Shown here: positions 1 to 5,242 of the stretch, one piece after another
How the letters are laid out: every line of letters starts with the position of its first letter
How positions within the stretch are numbered: position 1 is the first letter of the stretch
Origin: JARRJS01 sp037388885
GTDB taxonomy: Bacteria > Gemmatimonadota > Gemmatimonadetes > Longimicrobiales > RSA9
Reading direction: 5' to 3'
NCBI GenBank assembly: GCA_037388885.1
Contig: JARRJS010000152.1
Location: 1 to 6,698 of the forward strand
DNA length: 6,698 bases
Position numbers and translations under genes: made by a program
Notes under the pieces: model-generated
The model's input: the letters and a program-made list of their open reading frames with translations, nothing else
What the model was told of the DNA's origin: nothing
The model's database searches: none

Positions 1-250
1 CCGCCATGGCACGCGGGTCGGATCCGAAGATCTGCACGCCGATGGGGCGCTCCGTTTCATCGAACCGCAGGTACTCCCTCGTGCGCTCGTTGCCCCGGCG
101 GATCCCCTCCGCGCTCACGAACTCGCTTACGACGACGTCGGCGCCGAACCGCCGGCACAACCGCCGGAACGGCGACTCGCTGACGCCTGCCTGCGGCGCC
201 AGGAACAGCGGCACGAAGCCGTCGCGGAAGATCCTCGAAAACACATCCAT
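1..250 (-). CDS. dusB: tRNA-dihydrouridine synthase (DusB-like), N-terminal fragment cut by window edge
   Basis: The first 83 residues of a flavin-dependent tRNA-dihydrouridine synthase, which reduces uridines in tRNA loops in the cytoplasm. Reading from the ATG at 250, the protein shows the family's first strand and FMN-site motif as LAPQAGVSESPFR (residues 17-29). It continues with FGADVVVSEFVS (35-46) and ends in a strand typical of the family, GVQIFGSDP (71-79). The catalytic Cys and the rest of the TIM barrel lie beyond the left edge. A stop codon in frame at 284-286 limits the start. ATG 250 is the natural choice, and no Shine-Dalgarno sequence lies at normal spacing before it. Most family members have LAPMAGVTD, so Gln20 in place of Met and Ser-Glu in place of Thr-Asp are mild departures. 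The gene is divergent from the ptsN-like gene. The family call is firm; DusB rather than another Dus subfamily is inferred from the SEFVSAEG and QIFGSDP stretches. Confidence 0.88.
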   Translation of the reverse strand, partial: MDVFSRIFRDGFVPLFLAPQAGVSESPFRRLCRRFGADVVVSEFVSAEGIRRGNERTREYLRFDETERPIGVQIFGSDPRAMA

Positions 251-258
251 GATGCGAC

Positions 259-287
259 AATGTAACCGGGCCTCCGAAAGCCTTCAA
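259..287 (-). promoter_or_regulatory. Candidate sigma70 promoter for the dihydrouridine synthase gene
   Basis: On the minus strand, TTGAAG (287-282) and TACATT (264-259) are separated by exactly 17 bases, each matching the consensus at four of six positions. Only 8 bases separate the -10 box from the ATG at 250, so transcription would start at or within about two bases of the start codon. This fits the lack of a Shine-Dalgarno sequence there. Assigned by pattern only. Confidence 0.45.
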
Positions 288-305
288 TCGCGCGCCTCGG
301 GCGTT

Positions 306-334
306 TTGACACCTGACGGAGGCCCGCCTATTAT
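306..334 (+). promoter_or_regulatory. Strong sigma70-type promoter for the ptsN / zinc-ribbon unit
   Basis: A perfect -35 box TTGACA (306-311) is followed after 17 bases by TATTAT (329-334), one mismatch from TATAAT. The predicted start is near 341, giving a leader of about 44 nt before the ATG at 385. The boxes stand out in an otherwise GC-rich region. This is the best promoter match I found in the window. Confidence 0.72.
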
Positions 335-373
335 CCACGCATCCGCGAATAATTGCGCATAAATGACGAAGGC

Positions 374-378
374 GGAGG
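374..378 (+). promoter_or_regulatory. Shine-Dalgarno sequence of the ptsN-like gene
   Basis: GGAGG at 374-378 lies 6 bases before the ATG at 385 and fixes that start. No competing start codon has a comparable site. Confidence 0.75.
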
Positions 379-384
379 ATTCCT

Positions 385-837
385 ATGGTCCTGCGGGAAT
401 TTTTCAATAAAGAGGTCGTGTCCCTGGAGCTCCAGGGCGAGACGAAGGACGACATCCTGAAGGAGCTCATCTCGCTGCTTGCGCTGGACGACAAGAGTGA
501 GGGCATCCTGTTCAAGATGTTGAAGCGGCGAGAGAACCTGGGTTCCACGGGCATCGGCCGCGGCATTGCGAGTCCTCACTGCCGCTCGCTGGTGGTCAAT
601 CGCCTGCGGGTGGCGTTCGGCCGCAAGCCGGCGGGCGTCGACTTCAAGGCGATCGACAACGAGCCGGTGCACTACTTCTTCCTGATCGTGGCGCCGCCGC
701 TGGAGGTGAGCAACCAGTACCTGCCCGTGCTGGGCAAGATCGCGCAATTCGCCAAGGAATCAGACATCCCGAACCGGCTCGCCGACATCGAGACACCCGA
801 AAAGTTCCTGAAGCTTCTCGAAGAGAAGGCCGTTTGA
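385..837 (+). CDS. ptsN: PTS EIIA type-2 domain protein (PtsN / nitrogen-regulatory EIIA-like)
   Basis: A single-domain cytoplasmic EIIA protein of the fructose/mannitol (type-2) fold, 150 residues, the usual length for PtsN. Family members receive phosphate on a histidine from HPr or NPr. As stand-alone proteins they mostly act as regulators of potassium transport, nitrogen and stress responses rather than sugar uptake. The N-terminal part has the typical pattern (LKELISLLAL, 25-34) followed by the RENLGSTGIGRGIA stretch (49-62). The phosphoacceptor is His65 in GIASPHCRS (60-68). The C-terminal half (VHYFFLIVAPP, then LPVLGKIAQFAK) is also typical. No sugar-specific EIIB or EIIC domain and no HPr or EI gene is present here, which favours a regulatory role. 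The residue after the active His is Cys66, where Gly, Ala or Ser is usual. The gene is the first of a two-gene unit and starts behind a good promoter and Shine-Dalgarno sequence. Confidence 0.9.
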   Translation: MVLREFFNKEVVSLELQGETKDDILKELISLLALDDKSEGILFKMLKRRENLGSTGIGRGIASPHCRSLVVNRLRVAFGRKPAGVDFKAIDNEPVHYFFLIVAPPLEVSNQYLPVLGKIAQFAKESDIPNRLADIETPEKFLKLLEEKAV

Positions 838-841
838 CGTC

Positions 842-1216
842 ATGGCAGCCCTTCACAACCAACTGGAGATCCTGCTTCAGATCCAGGACCTGAAGGCGCA
901 GCGTGACGAGCTCGCGGGCGCCACGGGCGAGCGCAAGGTGCAGGAGGAGGAGTTCCACCTCGACGCGGACGAAGCGGTGGCGCTGCTGGACGACCGGATC
1001 AGCGAACTGGAACAGCAGCTGCAGCCGGCGGTGCGCAGCCGTTACATGCGGATCTCGAAGGGTCTCCAGCGTGTCGTCGTGCCGGCCATCAGCGGAATCT
1101 GCTACGGCTGCTTCGTCTCCATCCCCACGTCGGTCGCCAGCGATGCGGCCGGCCCGGGACAGGAGCAGCTGCTGCACTGCGAGAACTGCGGCCGCTTCAT
1201 CTACGTGATGGACTGA
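842..1216 (+). CDS. Coiled-coil C4 zinc-ribbon protein (COG1579-like)
   Basis: A 124-residue protein with two parts. Residues 1-80 are strongly helical and charged, with leucines at heptad-like intervals (LEILLQIQDLKAQRDEL, then LLDDRISELEQQL), as expected for a coiled-coil hairpin. Residues 85-121 form a zinc ribbon with CxxC pairs at Cys87/Cys90 and Cys113/Cys116, the second in HCENCGRFIY. This layout matches the CdsZ / COG1579 type of putative nucleic-acid-binding zinc-ribbon proteins, but it is shorter than most members because its coiled coil is short. The start lies 4 bases after the ptsN-like stop. A purine-rich stretch at the end of ptsN (about 823-829) is a weak, rather distant ribosome-binding candidate, so translation is probably coupled. 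The biochemical role is unknown. Zinc binding is inferred from the four cysteines; a link to PtsN signalling rests only on co-transcription. Confidence 0.82.
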   Translation: MAALHNQLEILLQIQDLKAQRDELAGATGERKVQEEEFHLDADEAVALLDDRISELEQQLQPAVRSRYMRISKGLQRVVVPAISGICYGCFVSIPTSVASDAAGPGQEQLLHCENCGRFIYVMD

Positions 1217-1259
1217 AGGAACACGGGCGGCGATCCGACCACCCCACCGTGCCAGCGAG

Positions 1260-1292
1260 AAGCGCCGGGCCCCGCTTGGAGCGCGGCGTCTT
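1260..1292. terminator. Weak hairpin candidate between convergent genes
   Basis: The 100 bases between the zinc-ribbon gene and the convergent secreted-protein gene hold short, mutually exclusive inverted repeats. One is CGCCG (1263-1267) with CGGCG (1284-1288); the other is AAGCG (1260-1264) with CGCTT (1273-1277). A short pyrimidine run (tcttct) follows on the plus strand, but there is no real T-tract. It could be a poor bidirectional terminator. Nothing else was recognised in this gap. Confidence 0.22.
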
Positions 1293-1316
1293 CTGATCCG
1301 GCCTGTCGGGTCGAGC

Positions 1317-1760
1317 TCACCGCATGACCATCTTCCGCACGGCCCGGTGCCCGTTCACGATGAACTGCAGGTAGTAGATGCCGGTCGGTACCTTGCGGCC
1401 GTTCTGATCCAGTCCGTCCCAGTACGCCTCTTTGTCGCCGGGCGTCGTGTACTCCAACTGGTCCAGCGGCACGTTGCCCGCCGGGTGGTTCAGTGCCGTA
1501 GGGATCGCCACGAGCTGCTGCAGCACGTTGTAGATCCTGGCTGTTACCACCACCGGCCTGTTTCCGTCGAATAGCGCCGGGTAGAGCGTGAAGGGGATTC
1601 GCGTCGACGGATTGAACGGATTCGGATAGTTCTGGTGAAGCTCGAATCCGGGGTTCTGAGCGTGCGGCGGCGCATCAACTCCCGCGGCCTGGCCTGCCAG
1701 CGCCACAGGGACCCATCCAAGCGCAAGGAGGATGACACCGACGCGACAGAGGCGTCTCAT
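1317..1760 (-). CDS. Small secreted protein: signal peptide plus FlgD-like / T9SS type A sorting-like domain
   Basis: A 147-residue exported protein. Residues 1-22 are a classic signal peptide (MRRL, hydrophobic core VILLALGW, likely cleavage after ALA at 22). After a short linker comes GFELHQNYPNPFNPST (38-53), the hallmark that opens C-terminal FlgD-like or type IX secretion sorting domains. The domain then runs through the usual strands: RIPFTL, VTARIYNVLQQLV (72-84), YWDGLDQNGRKVPTGIYYLQF (113-133), ending RAVRKMVMR. Such domains normally sit at the end of large secreted enzymes or adhesins; here there is almost nothing else. An ATG at 1784 in the same frame is possible, but 1760 is preferred. 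A near-perfect Shine-Dalgarno sequence precedes it, and the extra 8 residues would push the signal peptide inward. The gene is less GC-rich than selB. It could be a free sorting or carrier domain, or a remnant of a longer protein. I do not know its function. Confidence 0.85.
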   Translation of the reverse strand: MRRLCRVGVILLALGWVPVALAGQAAGVDAPPHAQNPGFELHQNYPNPFNPSTRIPFTLYPALFDGNRPVVVTARIYNVLQQLVAIPTALNHPAGNVPLDQLEYTTPGDKEAYWDGLDQNGRKVPTGIYYLQFIVNGHRAVRKMVMR

Positions 1761-1762
1761 GG

Positions 1763-1770
1763 TCACCTCC
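1763..1770 (-). promoter_or_regulatory. Very strong Shine-Dalgarno sequence fixing the start at 1760
   Basis: GGAGGTGA, read on the minus strand from 1770 to 1763, matches eight bases of the anti-Shine-Dalgarno tail. The GGAGG core ends 5 bases before the ATG at 1760. It lies inside the reading frame that an upstream ATG at 1784 would open, which is why the shorter protein is annotated. Confidence 0.8.
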
Positions 1771-1827
1771 GCACAGTCCGACACTCTGTGCAGTAGCTGA
1801 GGTTCGATCGCCCTCCCTGGGGGAACC
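1771..1827 (-). promoter_or_regulatory. Structured leader: two inverted repeats upstream of the secreted-protein gene
   Basis: Two dyads lie between the candidate promoter and the ribosome-binding site. The distal one pairs GGTTC (1801-1805) with GAACC (1823-1827), with a possible inner CCC/GGG pair (1811-1813 with 1819-1821). The proximal one is a perfect 6-base repeat, GCACAG (1771-1776) with CTGTGC (1786-1791), and a 9-base loop. It ends exactly where the Shine-Dalgarno sequence begins. They could be RNA hairpins stabilising or controlling the leader, or DNA operators. No known riboswitch class was recognised. Confidence 0.35.
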
Positions 1828-1852
1828 GTGTCCGGGAACAGACCGTCGACTC

Positions 1853-1881
1853 ATGATACGCATCGGAGAGCCCGGAATCAA
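1853..1881 (-). promoter_or_regulatory. Candidate sigma70 promoter of the secreted-protein gene
   Basis: On the minus strand, TTGATT (1881-1876) and TATCAT (1858-1853) lie 17 bases apart, matching consensus at four and five of six positions. Transcription would start near 1846, giving a leader of about 85 nt. It lies in the 144-base gap after selB, so the gene probably has its own promoter, although read-through from the selB operon is possible because no terminator is visible between them. Confidence 0.5.
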
Positions 1882-1904
1882 GCACGATACTTTGCGTTGG
1901 CGCT

Positions 1905-3782
1905 TCAGGTGCCGGGCACGCTGCGCGCGTCGCCGCGCCGCACCGTCACGCCCGTGGCATCCAGGTGTTCCAGGAGCGGGATCAGGTACTTCCGGGACAC
2001 GGGCAGTACCGGACGGAAGTCCGCGGGGCCCAGGCCGTCCCGGCCGGCGAGTCGACGGCGCACCTGGTCGGCGGCGTGCGCCAGGGCGGAGCGGGCGAAG
2101 AACAGATCGGGCTTGAGCGCGACGAGGGCGCCGTCCGTCTGGAGCATGGCCAGCAGTGCGTCCAGGTCCGGGCGCCGGCCCACGTCGGCGGGCAGCTCTG
2201 CGCGGGCCGGCGGGGTCAGGCCGGCCTGTTCGAATGTGGCCAGGAGCCTTTTCCGCACATGCTCCTGCTCTTCCGTCAACGTCGGTCGGAACGACGCCTC
2301 CGCCACATACTGGCCGTCGCGCCGCAGCCGGCCGTCCCGTACGAGTTCGTCCAGTACATGCTCCACCACGCCGGCGTCCGCCGACCGGCCCACGGCCCGC
2401 AGCGCGGCCACCGGCATGCCGGGCTGGAGCGGCTGGGCCGCGTGATGCGCGGCCACGGCCTCCCGGAATCGCGACGCCAGGTCTGCGAGCACCACAACCG
2501 CGAACACCCGCTCCCCCACCACGACGACATCGTCCAGGGCCGGCAGCGTGTCGGCCACCGTCGTCGCCGTCGCCACCACCTCGAACGGCAACCGCCGGCG
2601 GTCGATGCCCGCCAGGCCGGCAGCCGTCACACGCGCAACCACCGCGTCCGCGACGGACCCCGCCAGCAGCGTGTCCAGGTACGCCCCCGCCCCCGCCCCC
2701 GCCTGCTTCTCCGCCAGCTCCACGACGTGGCCGCCGCCGATCGTGGTCACGGGCGAGTAGGAGCGCAGCACGAACCGGTCACCCGCCCGGGCTACCAGCG
2801 GCCTCTCCAGGCGCAGCTGTACCCAGCCGCTCTGGCCCGCCGCCAGGTGTGGCCGGTCCAGGAGCACGACGCGCGCCATCACCTCCGCGGTGCCCAGGTG
2901 CAGGCGCACACGCTGCCGCTGGCCGATCTCCCAGTCCGTGTCGCGGATGACGCGCAGCCGGGCCGTGATGCGGCGCACGACGGGCCACGGCGCGTCATCC
3001 ACGAGCACGTCGCCGCGCCGCGCATCGTCGCGATCGATGCCCGCCAGGGCCAGCGCCGCGCGCGTGCCCGCGCTCACCTCCCCCACCGGCTCGCCGTGCC
3101 GCTGCAGGCCGCGCACGCGGACGGTGCGACCCACCGGCAACAGGCGCAGCGTCGCGTCGTTCGTGGCCCGGCCGCTCCATACGGAGCCCGTGACCACAGT
3201 GCCGGTGCCCTTCACGGTGAACACGCGGTCCACCGGCAGGCGGAACGCGTCTTCGTCGTTGCGCGTGACGACCCGGGCCAGGCCATCCGCCAGGGCGGCG
3301 CGCAGCTCGTCCAGCCCGCTGCCGTCCACGGCGGAGACCGCGACGACGGGCGCCCCGGCGAAGCCCGTGCCGTCCAGGTAGGTGCGGACGTCGTCCCGGG
3401 CCAGCTCCAGCCAGGCCTCGTCCACGAGGTCCGTCTTGGTCAACGCCACCACGGCGTGGCGCATGCCCAGCAGCTCCGCGATGGCGACGTGTTCGCGGGT
3501 CTGGGGCATGACGCCTTCGTCGGCGGCCACCACGACCAGCACGAAATCGATGCCGCTGGCCCCCGCCAGCATGTTGCGGATAAAGTGCTCGTGGCCCGGC
3601 ACGTCCACGATGGCCACCTCCGCCTCGCCCGCGCCGTCCAGCCGGGCGAAGCCGAGGTCGATGGTGATGCCGCGCTGCTTCTCCTCCGGCAGGCGATCCG
3701 TGTCGGTTCCCGTGAGGGCACGCACGAGCGCCGTCTTGCCGTGGTCGATGTGGCCCGCGGTGCCCAGCACGAGCCTGCGCAT
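1905..3782 (-). CDS. selB: Selenocysteine-specific elongation factor SelB
   Basis: SelB delivers selenocysteyl-tRNA to ribosomes at UGA codons marked by a SECIS RNA hairpin. The 625-residue length is normal. The EF-Tu-like GTPase domain is complete: P-loop GHIDHGKT (10-17), switch I RGITIDLGFA (37-46), DVPGHE (60-65), TKTD (115-118) and SA (150-151). EF-Tu-like beta-barrel domains follow from about 180 (PVDRVFTVKGTGTVVTG), including the SelB-type stretch DTDWEIGQRQRVRLHLGT. The last 250 or so residues are the winged-helix region, ending in KYLIPLLEHLDATGVTVRRGD, where SelB proteins contact the SECIS. The start at 3782 aligns with the GTPase beginning MRRLVLGTAGH. It overlaps the recO stop by one base (TGATG), suggesting translational coupling. 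The frame stays open upstream to 4112, but that part is antisense-like and overlaps recO. No selA, selC or selD lies in the window. Confidence 0.96.
   Translation of the reverse strand: MRRLVLGTAGHIDHGKTALVRALTGTDTDRLPEEKQRGITIDLGFARLDGAGEAEVAIVDVPGHEHFIRNMLAGASGIDFVLVVVAADEGVMPQTREHVAIAELLGMRHAVVALTKTDLVDEAWLELARDDVRTYLDGTGFAGAPVVAVSAVDGSGLDELRAALADGLARVVTRNDEDAFRLPVDRVFTVKGTGTVVTGSVWSGRATNDATLRLLPVGRTVRVRGLQRHGEPVGEVSAGTRAALALAGIDRDDARRGDVLVDDAPWPVVRRITARLRVIRDTDWEIGQRQRVRLHLGTAEVMARVVLLDRPHLAAGQSGWVQLRLERPLVARAGDRFVLRSYSPVTTIGGGHVVELAEKQAGAGAGAYLDTLLAGSVADAVVARVTAAGLAGIDRRRLPFEVVATATTVADTLPALDDVVVVGERVFAVVVLADLASRFREAVAAHHAAQPLQPGMPVAALRAVGRSADAGVVEHVLDELVRDGRLRRDGQYVAEASFRPTLTEEQEHVRKRLLATFEQAGLTPPARAELPADVGRRPDLDALLAMLQTDGALVALKPDLFFARSALAHAADQVRRRLAGRDGLGPADFRPVLPVSRKYLIPLLEHLDATGVTVRRGDARSVPGT
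2683..2703. repeat. Short GCCCCC hexamer repeat inside selB
   Basis: Three exact copies of GCCCCC (2683-2700) plus GCC encode an alternating Ala-Gly run on the minus strand, in a linker of SelB just after the third domain. Gain or loss of units would keep the reading frame. Probably simple-sequence drift in GC-rich DNA. Confidence 0.6.
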
Positions 3783-4531
3783 CAGGCTTCGTCCATCGCG
3801 TCCGCCAGGAACCGGAGCGAGCGCAGGGAGCCCAGGTCGGCCAGGTGGTAGCCCAGGAACCGGGTCAGGAGCTGCCAGTGCGCCGCGGCGCCGTCGCCCG
3901 GCTCCACCGGCTCGCCGGCGCAGTACGCCAGGAGGGTGCGGCGTGCCGCAGCGGGGACCACGCGACCCGCGTCGCCGCCGCCACAGTCGCCGCAGTGGAC
4001 GCCCCCGGCCGCATAGTCGAAGAACACGTCCTCGTCGGGGCCCACCACCCGACCGCACACCAGGCAATCGTCCAGCGCGGGCGTGAAGCCGAGCTGGCCG
4101 ACCAGCGCCCACAGGCGGGCGAGGGCCACGCCCTGCACCGCTTCTTCCGGCGAGTCCGCCAGCAAGCCCAGAGCCTGGTCCACGTGCGCGTACAGGGACG
4201 GGTCGGATTCCTCACTGGCCGTGCGGATGAGGATCTCGGCCAGCAGGCTGGCGGCGCCGAAACGGAGCAGATCGCGGCCCAGCTCCTGGCGCGGGCGGAT
4301 GAGCTCGAAGCCGCTGAGGGTGTGGAGGTCGCGCCCGTCTTTCAGGTAGAACGTGGCCGTGCCCTTGGTGAACGGCTCCAGCACGCCGCCGTAGCGGCTG
4401 CGGGGCCGCAGCGCACCGCGGGCGATGGCCGAGCGCACGCCGTGGGTGCGGGTCAGCAGGCGCAGGATCTTGCTGGTGTCGCTGTAGGGAAAGGCCTGGA
4501 GGATGATGGCTTCGGTGGTGACGAGGGGCAT
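3782..4531 (-). CDS. recO: DNA repair protein RecO
   Basis: RecO works with RecR in the RecFOR pathway, helping RecA load onto SSB-coated single-stranded DNA at gaps. At 249 residues it has the usual length. The N-terminal OB-fold opens with the characteristic TTEAIILQAFPYSDTSKI (5-22) and LLTRTHG (25-31), followed by ARGALRPRSRYGGVLEPF (37-54). The helical C-terminal part contains a zinc-finger-like cysteine set, Cys156/Cys159 (CLVCGR) and Cys180/Cys183 (CGDC), found in many though not all RecO proteins. Translation can start at ATG 4531, 18 bases after the stop of the membrane-protein gene, with GGTGA (4540-4536) as a partial Shine-Dalgarno match. Its TGA shares one base with the selB ATG. 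The call is firm. Confidence 0.95.
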   Translation of the reverse strand: MPLVTTEAIILQAFPYSDTSKILRLLTRTHGVRSAIARGALRPRSRYGGVLEPFTKGTATFYLKDGRDLHTLSGFELIRPRQELGRDLLRFGAASLLAEILIRTASEESDPSLYAHVDQALGLLADSPEEAVQGVALARLWALVGQLGFTPALDDCLVCGRVVGPDEDVFFDYAAGGVHCGDCGGGDAGRVVPAAARRTLLAYCAGEPVEPGDGAAAHWQLLTRFLGYHLADLGSLRSLRFLADAMDEA

Positions 4532-4549
4532 GGTGTCACCGCTCGCACG

Positions 4550-5242
4550 TCAGCGACCCAGCAGCTCGTCGCGCAACCCGGTCCGCTGTTCCTCGTAGCG
4601 GGCGCGTTCCGCCGAGTCCAGGTCATCGCGGTCGGCGTACTCCTCTTCGAGGGACGCCAGGCGCACCAGCCGCGAGCGTTGCTGCTCCGCCACCGACAGC
4701 CGTGGACGCCGGGACCAGGTGATGACACCGATGGCCGCCCCGACCACGACCAGGGCCAGCAGGCCCAGCCAGCCATAGCCGTAGCCGCCGCCACCGCCGG
4801 CTTCCGGGCCGGAGGCGAGCTCGCCGGCGACCGGTGCGTTCCCGCCGCCCGCGGCACCCATGGGGATGGCCTCGGCGTTCGGGCCCACGTCGATGACGTA
4901 CTCCCCGGCGGGCAACGCGCTCTTCATGGCCGGGCCGACAAACAGGTTGTCGTCCATGCGCGTGGCGGCGAAGTAGACCGCGCTGTCGCCGCTCATGGTC
5001 ACCTGGAACTGGAACCGGCCGGTGGAGTCCGTCACCGTCTGGTCCAGCATCGAGCCGCTGCCATCCGGATTGACGCGGTGCAACGCCACGGGCAGGTCAG
5101 GGACGGGCCCGTTCGCGCCCATCACGCGGCCGTGCAGCACGCCGCTCTGGGCACTGGCGCCCTGGCCCAGCACCAGCGCGGAGCCCAGGGCCAGCAGGGC
5201 GCTCCGCAGCAGACTGGCTCGCAACATTTGTGTCCGTGTCAT
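4550..5242 (-). CDS. Uncharacterised single-pass membrane protein with carboxypeptidase-regulatory-like extracytoplasmic domain
   Basis: A 230-residue protein I cannot assign to a named family. Residues 1-31 are a signal peptide (core LLALGSALVLG, likely cleavage after ASA at 31). Residues 34-120 look like one beta-sandwich of the carboxypeptidase-regulatory / transthyretin-like kind: GVLHGRV, PVALHRV, then VTDSTGRFQFQV, a common motif in such domains. A Gly/Ala/Pro linker (129-157, including five glycines in a row) leads to a transmembrane helix at about 157-176, with RR just after it, placing the C-terminus in the cytoplasm. The tail (178-230) is charged and helical (RLVRLASLEEEYADRDDLDSA, then RYEEQRTGLRDELL), perhaps a short coiled coil. 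It starts in a 4-base ATGA overlap with the nuclease-family gene; an in-frame ATG at residue 6 is an alternative start. It may link an envelope event to a cytoplasmic partner, but that is speculation. Confidence 0.8.
   Translation of the reverse strand: MTRTQMLRASLLRSALLALGSALVLGQGASAQSGVLHGRVMGANGPVPDLPVALHRVNPDGSGSMLDQTVTDSTGRFQFQVTMSGDSAVYFAATRMDDNLFVGPAMKSALPAGEYVIDVGPNAEAIPMGAAGGGNAPVAGELASGPEAGGGGGYGYGWLGLLALVVVGAAIGVITWSRRPRLSVAEQQRSRLVRLASLEEEYADRDDLDSAERARYEEQRTGLRDELLGR

Noticed and set aside
57..566. Minus-strand open frame overlapping the dihydrouridine synthase start, the divergent promoters and ptsN
   Set aside because: It is out of frame with the recognisable Dus sequence and antisense to ptsN, with no family resemblance.
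1761..1784. Upstream ATG at 1784 as start of the small secreted protein
   Set aside because: The strong Shine-Dalgarno sequence lies between the two ATGs and serves 1760. The shorter form begins with a normal signal peptide.
1785..1904. Possible tRNA-Sec or other small RNA gene after selB
   Set aside because: No cloverleaf-like set of stems, TTCRA-type T-loop or CCA end was seen on either strand. The dyads present are too short for a tRNA and lie in the leader of the secreted-protein gene.
2683..2703. GCCCCC repeat as a phase-variation switch in selB
   Set aside because: The unit is six bases, so changes keep the frame. Three copies is too few to suggest high slippage.
1965..3851. Long plus-strand open frame (628 codons) opposite selB and the end of recO
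   Set aside because: It lies fully antisense to the well-supported selB frame, its translation is rich in His, Arg, Gln and Ala with no recognisable motif, and long empty frames opposite GC-rich genes are expected.
3783..4112. N-terminal extension of SelB to an upstream ATG at 4112
   Set aside because: The extra 110 residues are Arg/Gly/Pro-rich frame shadow of recO. SelB proteins begin at the GTPase P-loop region, which matches ATG 3782.
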